From UMGS1649 sp045637095 (lineage in GTDB: Bacteria > Bacillota > Clostridia > TANB77 > CAG-465), in the NCBI GenBank assembly GCA_045637095.1, contig JAZTYX010000041.1, positions 1 through 37,586 of the forward strand: a DNA stretch of 37,586 bases, in the 5' to 3' direction. This document shows, in pieces, positions 15,337-23,383 of this stretch (position 1 is the first letter of the stretch; every line of letters begins with the position of its first letter). Both the position numbers and the translations under genes were made by a program. The notes under the pieces are model-generated. The model searched no databases and was not told the DNA's origin. It worked only from the letters and a program-made list of their open reading frames with translations.

Positions 15337-16149
15337 ATGGAAATTTTAAATGCAATGTTTAAGAATAAGAAATATGTTGTAAACAAGAAAGGACGGAAAG
15401 TAACAGATAAATATGATGTTATAGATCTTCACGAACATAGGAAGGTTATTGTAGCGGTTTGTAGAAACCATTGCGGTATTCCAATAAGAAGAAAAATCTA
15501 CATATGGGATAAGGCGACAGAAAAGCCACTTGACTACGGCAATATCCAGTCATATACCAAGATGGATAATGGTATGTTCGTGCTTAAGGTAGACGGAGAG
15601 CTCGTTTTATATGATATGAATGGTGAGTATGTTCGTAGAGACATTACATACTATTTGAAATGTAATGGTACGGATTTGTACATCATAAAACTCGAAGATA
15701 AGTACTACTTTGCTACCACGGAATTTAACATTTTGGCTGGTCCTTTTCTTAGCGCAAAAGAATTTGACCATTATGGTTATGCTGTTGTTCAGAAGGACAA
15801 CGAGTACTTCACACTTTTGACTAAAGGATTAAAAGAAGTTTTTGATGTTATACAGTGTGAGGAGTTAAAAGCACTTTCAAAAGACTTTTTCCTGGTAAGG
15901 AAAAATGGCAAGTATGGCGTTATAGACAAAGAAAAAAGAGAAATTATTCCTGCGCTTTATGATAGAATTCAGTGCAAGGGTAACAATCATTTTGAATTGT
16001 TATATAACAGAAAGCTTGGTCTTGCAGATATCAAGGGCAATATTATCTTTGAATGTCTTTATGATGAAATCATGGATACGCCAGATAAGTTTGTTGTAAA
16101 AGATTTTGCAAGAATAGAGAGTGGTAAAACGCTCGAAACTGAAAAATAA
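15337..16149 (+). CDS. WG-repeat-like protein, copy 1
   Basis: Protein of 270 aa, with beta-rich repeats of the 'KNGKYGVIDKEKREIIPALYDRI' kind that mark WG/KWG repeat proteins. Function unknown; such repeats are usually structural or binding modules. No signal peptide or membrane helix is visible. The end ('LYDEIMDTPDKFVVKDF') is shared with the next gene, so the two are paralogues. The start at 15337 has TTGGAGGA upstream. Lys AAG and Leu CTT codons and G+C are visibly higher than in the neighbouring housekeeping genes, suggesting acquisition from elsewhere. Confidence 0.72.
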   Translation: MEILNAMFKNKKYVVNKKGRKVTDKYDVIDLHEHRKVIVAVCRNHCGIPIRRKIYIWDKATEKPLDYGNIQSYTKMDNGMFVLKVDGELVLYDMNGEYVRRDITYYLKCNGTDLYIIKLEDKYYFATTEFNILAGPFLSAKEFDHYGYAVVQKDNEYFTLLTKGLKEVFDVIQCEELKALSKDFFLVRKNGKYGVIDKEKREIIPALYDRIQCKGNNHFELLYNRKLGLADIKGNIIFECLYDEIMDTPDKFVVKDFARIESGKTLETEK

Positions 16150-16165
16150 TTTTAAGGAGGATTAT

Positions 16166-17011
16166 ATGAGAATTACACACGGCAAAACAGATTCTCCTAA
16201 ACCTGTACATGGTCAGTTCTCTAATCGGACATGGCTTGTAAATCATTTGGGAGAAAGAATAACCCCTAAGTTCAAAATCATATGCGATTACCGTAAAGAT
16301 GGTTTTGTTCTTTACAGGACAAGCGTAGGATATTTTCTTTGTCACAGCATGCAGAAGGATATCATATTTCAGAACAATTATCCTAACTCGGATGTAAATA
16401 TTCACAAGGTAGATGAACATATGTATAAGCTTGTGCATAACACATTCGGTTGGGGTGTAACTCTGTATACTCAGTATGGCCAGGAGATAACGGCCAAATA
16501 TACTTGTGTGCGCGAGCTAAAAAGTGGACTTTGTGCAACCGAGTATAAAGGCAAATATGGGTTCATCGATGGTGACGCGAATGAAATTGTTCCTTTTAAG
16601 TATAAGCATGTTGAAGATTTCACAGACGATGGATATGCAATTGTAACCTACCCAGACGATATGAAAACCGTTATAGATACAAGGGGAAAAGAGCTCTTTG
16701 ATCCGGTTGATGCGTATCGTATGGATTTTTTAACGCCCACTCTTCTTAAAGTAAACATGAGAAGAGGCAAGGTTGGAGTTATGGATCTTGAGGGTAATTT
16801 TATTGCAGATCCAATCTACGATGATCTTTGGATGCGTTCTGGACATATTCAAACAAAATACGGCTTAAAATTTGGTCTTATTACTGTAACAGGTGAGGTT
16901 GAGTTTGAGTGCATGTATTCTGAAATCATCGAAACACCGGATAAGTTTGTTGTTCAAGATTTCTATAAAACGGAAATCCAAAAAACCAGAGAAGTAAATA
17001 AACAAAAATAG
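16166..17011 (+). CDS. WG-repeat protein, copy 2
   Basis: Protein of 281 aa with clear WG-type repeats: 'FGWGVTLYTQYGQEITAKY', 'YKGKYGFIDGDANEIVPFKY' and 'RRGKVGVMDLEGNFIADPIY'. The closing 'SEIIETPDKFVVQDF' matches the preceding gene, so this is a tandem paralogue. Ribosome site AAGGAGG 6 nt upstream of ATG 16166; the longer upstream frame lacks a ribosome site. Codon use is like copy 1 and unlike the surrounding chromosome. Confidence 0.75.
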   Translation: MRITHGKTDSPKPVHGQFSNRTWLVNHLGERITPKFKIICDYRKDGFVLYRTSVGYFLCHSMQKDIIFQNNYPNSDVNIHKVDEHMYKLVHNTFGWGVTLYTQYGQEITAKYTCVRELKSGLCATEYKGKYGFIDGDANEIVPFKYKHVEDFTDDGYAIVTYPDDMKTVIDTRGKELFDPVDAYRMDFLTPTLLKVNMRRGKVGVMDLEGNFIADPIYDDLWMRSGHIQTKYGLKFGLITVTGEVEFECMYSEIIETPDKFVVQDFYKTEIQKTREVNKQK

Positions 17012-17023
17012 GGAGGAACCAGC

Positions 17024-17173
17024 ATGAAAGCTAATTATGGTAAAAAGAAGGGTGGTAAAACACCTAGGCCGGCAGCAACAACTATTCCCAGCAATGTTAA
17101 GCAGCAGAATCTTAAGATGAATGCAAATCCCAAGAAAAACCAGATGCGTGTAACCAAAAGAGGTCGCACATAA
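17024..17173 (+). CDS. small basic peptide in the WG-repeat operon
   Basis: A 49-aa ORF with a strong site GGGAGGA 7 nt upstream, 12 nt after copy 2 and directly before the operon terminator. It contains about 14 Lys/Arg and no acidic residues ('GKKKGGKTPRP' near the start, 'KKNQMRVTKRGRT' at the end), so nucleic-acid or membrane binding is plausible. Codon use matches the two WG-repeat genes. No family recognised. Confidence 0.65.
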   Translation: MKANYGKKKGGKTPRPAATTIPSNVKQQNLKMNANPKKNQMRVTKRGRT

Positions 17174-17185
17174 AACTTAATAAAG

Positions 17186-17214
17186 AAAGAGCAGAGTTAA
17201 AACTCTGCTCTTTT
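17186..17214 (+). terminator. intrinsic terminator of the WG-repeat operon
   Basis: An 11-bp perfect stem (17186-17196 with 17203-17213), 6-nt loop, four T residues. Confidence 0.85.
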
Positions 17215-17284
17215 CGTGCTTAAATACTAGATTAGTTAATTAAAATATAGTATAATATATATTATGTAAATTAAGGAGAAAATG

Positions 17285-18559
17285 ATGGAAGAATTAAAAA
17301 TTAAAGCATATAAAAACTTTGGCTTATCTGAAAAAGTAATAAGCTTAGCAGAAGAATGCGAAAAAGAAATACAAGATAGATTTGATGAAATAGAAGCTAT
17401 ATCTTTATACAATACAACAAAAGTATTAAATGCATTTAAGGAAGCAAGAATAAGTGATACACATTTCAAGGCAACAACTGGTTACGGCTATGACGATATA
17501 GGGCGTGAAGCTATAGAAAAAGTGTATGCAGATATATTTAAAGCAGAAGATGCATTAGTTAGAATAAACTTTGTAAACGGAACACATTCATTAAGTACAG
17601 CACTTCAAGGTAATCTTATGCCAGGAGATTTACTTGTAAGTGTTACAGGTGCCCCATATGATACTTTAGCTGAAACTGTAGGTATAGTAGAAAACAGTAT
17701 GTCTTTAATGGCTATGGGTGTAAAATACAAACAAGTAGAACTTAAAGATGGATATATGGATATACCAGCTATAGAAGAAGTAATTAGAAACAACAAAGTT
17801 AAAATGGTGTTTATTGGACGTTCTAGAGGATATGCAACAAGACCTTCTCAACCAATATCTAAAATTAAAGAAGCAATAGAAGCTATTAAAAATATAGATA
17901 AAGATGTAATAGTAATGGTAGATAACTGCTATGGAGAATTCGTAGAAACACTTGAACCAACAGAAGTTGGAGCAGATTTAATAGCAGGTTCTTTAATTAA
18001 AAACTTAGGTGGCGGTCTATGTGAAACAGGTGGATATATAGTAGGAAGAAAAGATTTAGTAGAAAATGCTGCTAAAAGACTTACTGCACCTGGAATTGGT
18101 AAAGAATGTGGAGCAACTTTAGGTAAGAACAAAGAAATTCTTCAAGGATTATTTATGGCACCACAAGCAGTAATGAATGCGGTTAAGACTGCGACATTAT
18201 CTGGAGCTATATTAGAAAAGCTAGGATATGAGGTAAGTCCAACAAAGGATGAGGCAAGAACAGATATAATAGAATCAGTAATATTTAATGATAGACAAAA
18301 ATTAATATCTTTCATACAAGGAATACAAATGGCAAGTCCAGTAGATGGATTTGTATTACCAGAACCTTGGGCAATGCCAGGGTATGCTGATGAGGTAATA
18401 ATGGCAGCAGGTACATTCGTAAGTGGAGCATCAATAGAACTTTCAGCAGATGCACCAGTTAAAGCGCCTTATGCAGTATTTATGCAAGGTGGCCTTACAT
18501 ATGAAAGCGCAAAACTTGGAATATTAACAGCAATAGATAGAATGTTAGCAGGTGAATAA
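17285..18559 (+). CDS. methionine gamma-lyase family PLP enzyme (aluminium resistance protein family)
   Basis: Protein of 424 aa, full length for the cystathionine beta-lyase-like family once called aluminium resistance proteins (YnbB in Bacillus). PLP fold features: 'VDNCYGEF' (Asp213) and the Schiff-base lysine in 'AGSLIKNLGGG' (Lys239). The substrate is not established for the family; a sulfur amino acid is likely. Two ATGs (17282, 17285) share the site AAGGAG; 17285 gives better spacing (6 nt). A TATAAT at 17251-17256 probably marks its promoter, but no good -35 is seen. The next gene overlaps or abuts its end. Confidence 0.88.
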   Translation: MEELKIKAYKNFGLSEKVISLAEECEKEIQDRFDEIEAISLYNTTKVLNAFKEARISDTHFKATTGYGYDDIGREAIEKVYADIFKAEDALVRINFVNGTHSLSTALQGNLMPGDLLVSVTGAPYDTLAETVGIVENSMSLMAMGVKYKQVELKDGYMDIPAIEEVIRNNKVKMVFIGRSRGYATRPSQPISKIKEAIEAIKNIDKDVIVMVDNCYGEFVETLEPTEVGADLIAGSLIKNLGGGLCETGGYIVGRKDLVENAAKRLTAPGIGKECGATLGKNKEILQGLFMAPQAVMNAVKTATLSGAILEKLGYEVSPTKDEARTDIIESVIFNDRQKLISFIQGIQMASPVDGFVLPEPWAMPGYADEVIMAAGTFVSGASIELSADAPVKAPYAVFMQGGLTYESAKLGILTAIDRMLAGE

Positions 18560-18560
18560 T

Positions 18561-19805
18561 TTGAAAGTAATAATAATAGGAGCAGGACCTGCAGGAATGA
18601 TGGCGGGTATAAAAGCTGCAGAAAATGGTAACGAAGTATTAATACTAGAAAAAAATACTATACCAGGTAAAAAATTAAATATAACAGGCAAAGGTAGATG
18701 TAATATATCTTTTACAGGAGATATGGAATACTTCTTATCTAATGTAGTAACAAATCCTAAATTTATGATGAGTAGTATTAATAATTTGGACAACTATTCA
18801 CTTGTGGATTATGTGAATTCTTTAGGTGTAAAAACTAAAGAAGAAAGAGGAAATAGAGTATTTTTAGCATCAGATGATGCATCTGAACTTACTGAAGCTC
18901 TAAAGAGAGAACTTAAGAGATTAAATGTTAAGATTCAGTATTCAAGTGTAGTAAAGAGAATAAATACAGACAACAACAAAGTTACTGGTGTATCTCTTGA
19001 AGATGGAAGTAAGGTTAATGCAGATAAAGTAATACTTGCAGTAGGTGGTAAGAGTTATCCTTTAACAGGTAGTACAGGCGATGGATATACTTTAGCAAGA
19101 GAAGTAGGACATACTGTAACAGATATTAGACCTGCACTTGTGCCATTTAGACTTAAAGAAACAGATATATGTAAGTTATTAAAAGGTGTAAGTTTAAGAA
19201 ATGTATCACTTAAAGTAAATATAGATGGTAAAGAGATAGATAACCGCTTTGGCGAAATGGTGTTTACAGATAAAGGTATATCTGGACCAATTGTTTTAAG
19301 TAGCAGCAGTAAGATAAATAAAATACAAGATTTAGATACATTAGTTAAAGAAAATAAGGTAAAGGTATATATAGATCTTAAACCAGCATTAGATAAAGAG
19401 GAACTATACAAGAGAATTACTAGAGATTTTGAGAAGTATTCTAATAAAGAATTTAAGAATAGTTTGTCAGATTTAACAATATCTAGTTTAGTTCCAGTTA
19501 TAGTTAAAGCTAGTAAAATACCTGAAACTAAGAAGGTAAACAGTATAACTAAGGAAGAAAAAGAAAGACTAGTAAATACATTTAAAAATCTAGAGTTTAC
19601 ATTTAGTTCACTAGAAAGTGTAGCAGTAGGAATTGTAACAAGTGGAGGAGTAAATGTAAAAGAAGTAAGTCCTAAGACTATGGAATCTAAAATAGTAGAA
19701 GGATTATACTTTGCGGGTGAAGTGTTAGATGTAGATGCATATACTGGCGGATTTAACCTTCAAATAGCATTTTCAACTGGATATACAGCTGGAATAAATA
19801 TATAA
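18561..19805 (+). CDS. YhiN/HI0933-type FAD-dependent oxidoreductase
   Basis: Protein of 414 aa. N-terminal dinucleotide-binding 'IIIGAGPAGMMAG', then 'NITGKGRCNIS' and the closing 'GFNLQIAFSTGYTAG', all signatures of the HI0933/YhiN flavoprotein family (also annotated as aminoacetone oxidase family). Physiological substrate unknown. I prefer the TTG at 18561 because AGGTGA lies 5 nt upstream, inside the end of the preceding gene; a GTG at 18552 in the same frame is the alternative. Confidence 0.88.
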   Translation: MKVIIIGAGPAGMMAGIKAAENGNEVLILEKNTIPGKKLNITGKGRCNISFTGDMEYFLSNVVTNPKFMMSSINNLDNYSLVDYVNSLGVKTKEERGNRVFLASDDASELTEALKRELKRLNVKIQYSSVVKRINTDNNKVTGVSLEDGSKVNADKVILAVGGKSYPLTGSTGDGYTLAREVGHTVTDIRPALVPFRLKETDICKLLKGVSLRNVSLKVNIDGKEIDNRFGEMVFTDKGISGPIVLSSSSKINKIQDLDTLVKENKVKVYIDLKPALDKEELYKRITRDFEKYSNKEFKNSLSDLTISSLVPVIVKASKIPETKKVNSITKEEKERLVNTFKNLEFTFSSLESVAVGIVTSGGVNVKEVSPKTMESKIVEGLYFAGEVLDVDAYTGGFNLQIAFSTGYTAGINI

Positions 19806-19840
19806 TTAAAAAGAAAAACAAAAAGAAAGGAGAGAATATA

Positions 19841-20380
19841 GTGAAACTTGAACTTGTAGATAGAAGTAATGAGAATGTAGTAACAGAAGAATTGTTAATC
19901 AAGAAATCTAAGTTTATTGCTAAGGTATATTACATAGGTAATCAAGAACAAGCAGAAGAAATAATAGCTAAAGCAAGAGAAGAATATAAAGATGCAAGAC
20001 ATGTTGTTTATGCATATACATTAAAAGCTTCTGGAAGATTTACAGACGATAAAGAACCTCAAGGTACAGCAGGTAAACCAATATATTCTCTTTTAGAAAA
20101 AGAAAATGTAATTAATACATTAATAATAGTAATAAGATATTTTGGTGGAATACTTTTAGGAGCAGGACCTTTAACAAGAGCATATAGTACAGTTGCTAAA
20201 GAGGCACTTGCTAAATGTGAAAAGAAAGAATATATAGAATACGATACTAAAACTTTAGAATGCGAATATAAAGGGGAAGAACAAACAATAAGAACATTAA
20301 AACAACAAGGTTGTATTATAGAAAATATAATTCGCACAGATAAAGTAACAATTGAATATTTAGAACCAAAAGGAATGTAA
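19841..20380 (+). CDS. YigZ family protein (IMPACT-type)
   Basis: Protein of 179 aa. The signature block 'DDKEPQGTAGKPI' followed by 'VIRYFGGILLGAGPLTRAYSTVAKEAL' is diagnostic of the YigZ/IMPACT family, which has a ribosomal S5 domain 2-like fold; the C-terminal region is slightly shorter than usual. Cellular role unclear, possibly linked to translation. GTG start with a strong AAAGGAGA site. It probably belongs to the 17285-20796 operon. Confidence 0.9.
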   Translation: MKLELVDRSNENVVTEELLIKKSKFIAKVYYIGNQEQAEEIIAKAREEYKDARHVVYAYTLKASGRFTDDKEPQGTAGKPIYSLLEKENVINTLIIVIRYFGGILLGAGPLTRAYSTVAKEALAKCEKKEYIEYDTKTLECEYKGEEQTIRTLKQQGCIIENIIRTDKVTIEYLEPKGM

Positions 20381-20397
20381 TAAATAAGAGGTGTATT

Positions 20398-20796
20398 ATG
20401 AAAAAGATAGTAATGTTATTAATAATATTTATACTTGTAGCTATAGTATTAATAGTTGGAATTAATGTAGTAAAACCAAAGATTGTATCTCATCATTTCC
20501 CATTTGGAACAGAGCAAAAAACATTCTATGCTACTATTAAAGAGATAACAGAATATAATGGCATAACAACATTATTAGTAGAAGGTGTAGAATCAAATGA
20601 TATAAATTATAGAGGTAAATTTACATTTAGCATAAATGATACTAGAGTTCTTTGGAAAGGTGCAACAGTAAGCAGTTCATACTTAAAAAAGGATATGCTA
20701 ATTACAATTGGTAAATACGATTATGTACAAGAAACATACCCAGCAAAACTAGTTAAGGTAAAAAACATAATAATTATCCAAGATGAATTGAAATAG
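20398..20796 (+). CDS. small membrane-anchored or secreted protein of unknown function
   Basis: Protein of 132 aa with an N-terminal hydrophobic segment (residues 4-25) and an outside region of beta character ending near the stop; no Cys lipobox. The pattern 'FYATIKEITEYNGITTLLVEG' and 'LITIGKYDYVQETYPAKLVKV' resembles small OB-like secreted proteins (DUF3221-type), but that is tentative. Ribosome site AAGAGGTG. It follows yigZ by 17 nt. No terminator is seen before the promoter at 20802. Confidence 0.55.
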   Translation: MKKIVMLLIIFILVAIVLIVGINVVKPKIVSHHFPFGTEQKTFYATIKEITEYNGITTLLVEGVESNDINYRGKFTFSINDTRVLWKGATVSSSYLKKDMLITIGKYDYVQETYPAKLVKVKNIIIIQDELK

Positions 20797-20801
20797 AACT
20801 A

Positions 20802-20830
20802 TTGAATAAAAACAACATATGGTATAAAAT
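20802..20830 (+). promoter_or_regulatory. promoter of the (AC)8 leader transcript
   Basis: TTGAAT (20802-20807) and TAAAAT (20825-20830), 17-nt spacer, 25 nt before the leader ATG. Confidence 0.6.
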
Positions 20831-20854
20831 AAAAACATAAAGAGGGGTAAACAA

Positions 20855-20926
20855 ATGATAAAAAACGCTAAAAGCCTTGCGGCTGTACACACACACACAC
20901 ACTACTTTCTAATGAACAAACATTAG
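20855..20926 (+). CDS. leader peptide ORF with His/Thr repeat
   Basis: A 23-aa ORF (opening MIKNAKSLAAV, then HTHTH from the dinucleotide repeat) with ribosome site AGAGGGG 7 nt upstream and its own promoter. Its stop codon lies in the right arm of a terminator hairpin. Changing the repeat to (AC)7 or (AC)10 would shift translation into a frame that stays open to a stop at 20983-20985, giving a 42-aa product for (AC)7, whose added part has natural-looking codon use. It may be a real small protein that is currently out of frame, an attenuator leader, or both. Confidence 0.5.
   Translation: MIKNAKSLAAVHTHTHYFLMNKH
20887..20902. repeat. (AC)8 dinucleotide microsatellite
   Basis: Eight perfect AC units inside the leader ORF; I noticed no comparable dinucleotide tract elsewhere in the window. 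Dinucleotide tracts inside short ORFs are classic slippage (phase variation) sites. Confidence 0.9.
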
Positions 20927-20937
20927 AAGCGTTTTTT
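20907..20937 (+). terminator. first terminator in the leader
   Basis: An 8-bp stem (20907-20914 with 20921-20928), 6-nt loop, then GCG and six T residues. A competing pairing exists: 20860-20869 is perfectly complementary to 20928-20937 over 10 nt, which would break this hairpin. Confidence 0.7.
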
Positions 20938-20961
20938 GCACCTCAAATAACAATAGAAACT

Positions 20962-21007
20962 AGCAAAGTAACACATACTAAATAGGTATGTGCTACTTTG
21001 CTTTTTT
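20962..21007 (+). terminator. second, stronger terminator in the leader
   Basis: A 17-bp stem (20962-20978 with 20986-21002, one G·U), 7-nt loop, six T residues. It ends 24 nt before the start of the prepilin-like gene, with no room for another promoter between. Confidence 0.85.
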
Positions 21008-21031
21008 GCATGCAAAAAGGAGGATGTGAAA

Positions 21032-22159
21032 ATGCAAAATAAAAAAGCAGTGTCTTTAATAGTGCTGAGTATAACAATACTTGTAATGGCGATACTTGCA
21101 GCTACAGCAATAATTGCATTAGAAGACAGCGGGATAATAGGACGTTCTAAAAATACAACAGCAAAACAAAATCAACAACAAGAATACACAAGACTTCAAG
21201 TTGTAAAAAACGTAGTTCTTACAGACAATTTGGGAGAAATAACAGTCGATGAATATATAGAGGAACTTAAGGCACAAGGTGTTATAGAAGGTACAGTTAC
21301 AACAAATGAATATGGAAACAAAGTTGTAAAAACAAAATCAGGACTAGACGTATATATAAAACAAGATGGAGAGTCAAATGTTAAAGTTTCATTTGAATCA
21401 ATATTACCGGGGTTAGGAGAGTTAATAACAGCAGATAATTACGGGGATAGAGTAGATTATACTGTAACCGCGGAAGTTCCAATGTATTTATATGATTGGG
21501 CAACAGAAGAAATAATAGAAACAAAGAAAACAGTAACAGTTTCGGATTGGAAAATATATTATCACAATGAAGATTATGTATATTTAGTAGCAACAGAATC
21601 AATTGGTTATTCTGCATTAAACAAAGGAACAACTGTGGCAAGCTTAACGGCTGATGAATTAGCACTATATGAAAAATTTAGAGTAGGAAATGGACAGAAA
21701 TATACATTAGTTGATACAGTAGAAGGAGAAAGAACAGATAACTCGCAAGCAATAGCACAATTAATAAAAGACTATGCTAGTTTTGCAAACACTGAAGTTT
21801 ATGGAACAAATGTAGTAGGAGCAATAGGCGGACCTACATTAGAACTTTTAGCAGCAGGATGGAATGCAAAAGAGTATACACCAACAATGACACTAACAAC
21901 AGATACATATGGATACAAAATAAATAATGATTACGCTATCACAGCAACAAGCGATGGATTATACATACCATCAGATTATTATTACTGGTTGGCGTCTCCA
22001 TCTGCTATCGATGCTTACGATGTTATGCTTGCGGGCTATGACAATGTGGACACTGACGGCCACAACGGTGCTTACGACGTGCATCCAGTAGTATGCTTAA
22101 AAGCTAGCATCCCTGCAACAGTAGGAACAGGAGATTATGATTTCTCATTAGTAAAATAA
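21032..22159 (+). CDS. prepilin-type surface protein with putative DGR variable C-terminus
   Basis: Protein of 375 aa. A prepilin-type N-terminus ('KKAVSLIVLSITILVMAILAA', processing after Ala6 instead of Gly) and the next 100 residues closely match the protein at 9287. The C-terminal part carries 'YYWLASPSA...VHPVVCLKASI', the layout of DUF6273/C-type-lectin-like ends that serve as variable regions of diversity-generating retroelements. The 96-nt stretch coding for it differs sharply in composition from the rest of the gene. Ribosome site AAAGGAGG 8 nt upstream of ATG 21032. The only visible routes to transcription pass through two terminators. The likely role is a displayed, ligand-binding surface protein; the ligand is unknown. 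Confidence 0.75.
   Translation: MQNKKAVSLIVLSITILVMAILAATAIIALEDSGIIGRSKNTTAKQNQQQEYTRLQVVKNVVLTDNLGEITVDEYIEELKAQGVIEGTVTTNEYGNKVVKTKSGLDVYIKQDGESNVKVSFESILPGLGELITADNYGDRVDYTVTAEVPMYLYDWATEEIIETKKTVTVSDWKIYYHNEDYVYLVATESIGYSALNKGTTVASLTADELALYEKFRVGNGQKYTLVDTVEGERTDNSQAIAQLIKDYASFANTEVYGTNVVGAIGGPTLELLAAGWNAKEYTPTMTLTTDTYGYKINNDYAITATSDGLYIPSDYYYWLASPSAIDAYDVMLAGYDNVDTDGHNGAYDVHPVVCLKASIPATVGTGDYDFSLVK
21989..22084 (+). other. putative diversity-generating-retroelement variable region
   Basis: Residues 320-351 of the protein. Over 21991-22080, 48 of 90 bases are G or C, against about one third in the flanking coding sequence. Most codons end in C or T (ATC, GAT, GCT, TAC, GGC, GAC, CAC, AAC), while the rest of the gene prefers A-ending codons. 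That is what adenine mutagenesis of AAC/AAT-rich template codons leaves behind. No template repeat or reverse transcriptase was found in the window. Confidence 0.55.
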
Positions 22160-22167
22160 TAAAATAA

Positions 22168-22203
22168 AAATAATGAATTCTATTTTAGAATTCATTATTT
22201 TTT
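22168..22203. terminator. bidirectional intrinsic terminator
   Basis: A 14-bp perfect stem (22168-22181 with 22187-22200), 5-nt loop, A-rich left and T-rich right, between the prepilin-like gene and the convergent mnmA. Confidence 0.85.
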
Positions 22204-22226
22204 ATGCATATTATTGTGTTTTGTTT

Positions 22227-23303
22227 TTACTGTATAATTCCACCACCAAGCACTTTGTTTTCATCATAGAATACAACAGCTTGACCTGGTGTAACTGCTC
22301 TAGCTGGTTCATCAAATACTACTTTAACATCGCCGTTTTCAAGTGGTATTAATGTTGCAGCTGCTTTAGGTGCAGCATAACGTATTTTAACCATAGCTTT
22401 AAGTGGTTCTGTTAGTTTTTCTATTGTCATAAAGTTTACATCAGAACATATTAGACTGTCTGTAAATAGTTCCTCTTTAGGGCATAGTATTACTTCGTGA
22501 GATTTGTTATCCACTCTTTTTACGTAAAGAGGAGATTTTAACGAAAGTCCTAAACCTCTTCTTTGACCAACTGTGTAGTGTATAATTCCTTTATGTTTGC
22601 CATATTTGTTACCTTTAGTATCTACAAATTCACCAGGTATATTTTTGTAATTGTAGTTTGTAGTAATAAAGTTTGCATAATCATTATCTTCAACAAAACA
22701 TATTTCTTGGCTATCTTTTTTATCTGCAGTAATAAATCCATTTTCTCTAGCAATATCACGAATTTCATCTTTCGTGTAATCTCCTAGAGGCATAAGTACA
22801 TGACTTAATTCTTCTTGAGTCATGTTATATAACACATATGTTTGATCTTTGCTAGCAGTAACAGATTCCACAACAGAATATCTACCTGTATTTTCATCTT
22901 TAACAACTTTAGCGTAATGTCCTGTAGCTATATAATCTGCGCCATATAATTCCATAGATTTCTTTAACATTAAGTTAAACTTAAGATGTTTGTTACAAGC
23001 TATACATGGGTTTGGAGTTTTTCCTTCCATATATTCTTTAGCAAAGTAGTCTATAACAAATTCTTTAAATTCTTTTGTTAAATCTAATGTATAGAATGGT
23101 ATTTCTAGTTTATCTGCAACAGCTTTTGCATCAGCTACTGCAATAGAAGAACCACAAGCTTTATCTTCACTGTTTTTATTGTAAAGTATCATTGTTACAC
23201 CAATTACATCGTAACCTGCTTGTTTTAGAAGTAGAGCGCAAACAGAACTATCTACGCCACCGCTTAAACCAACGACAACTTTTTTCTTTTTAGTTTCATT
23301 CAT
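22227..23303 (-). CDS. mnmA: tRNA-specific 2-thiouridylase MnmA
   Basis: Protein of 358 aa, full length. ATP-binding PP-loop 'SGGVDSS' (14-20), catalytic Cys100 ('NPCIACNKHLKF') and Cys202 ('SQEICFVED'), and the family signature 'HYTVGQRRGLG'. It thiolates U34 of Glu, Gln and Lys tRNAs, using sulfur passed from a cysteine desulfurase that is not in this window. Start with a modest site GGTGA and a close promoter. It is divergent from spo0A. Confidence 0.97.
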   Translation of the reverse strand: MNETKKKKVVVGLSGGVDSSVCALLLKQAGYDVIGVTMILYNKNSEDKACGSSIAVADAKAVADKLEIPFYTLDLTKEFKEFVIDYFAKEYMEGKTPNPCIACNKHLKFNLMLKKSMELYGADYIATGHYAKVVKDENTGRYSVVESVTASKDQTYVLYNMTQEELSHVLMPLGDYTKDEIRDIARENGFITADKKDSQEICFVEDNDYANFITTNYNYKNIPGEFVDTKGNKYGKHKGIIHYTVGQRRGLGLSLKSPLYVKRVDNKSHEVILCPKEELFTDSLICSDVNFMTIEKLTEPLKAMVKIRYAAPKAAATLIPLENGDVKVVFDEPARAVTPGQAVVFYDENKVLGGGIIQ

Positions 23304-23321
23304 TTCGTTTCACCAATATAT

Positions 23322-23350
23322 ATTTTAACATAAAGTGGCAATCTTTTCAA
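23322..23350 (-). promoter_or_regulatory. promoter of mnmA
   Basis: On the minus strand, TTGAAA (23345-23350) and TAAAAT (23322-23327), 17-nt spacer; the mRNA leader would be only about 12 nt. Confidence 0.65.
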
Positions 23351-23383
23351 AGAAAATGAATGAATATGTGTATATTTGATGTA

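Noticed and set aside
20887..20902. His-rich leader of a histidine biosynthesis operon
   Set aside because: The His codons alternate with Thr because of the AC repeat, and the downstream gene is a surface protein, not a his gene.
21032..22159. DGR template repeat elsewhere in the window
   Set aside because: I looked for a second copy of the TGGTTGGCG...CATCCAGTA segment on both strands by eye and saw none; the first prepilin gene has a different C-terminus.
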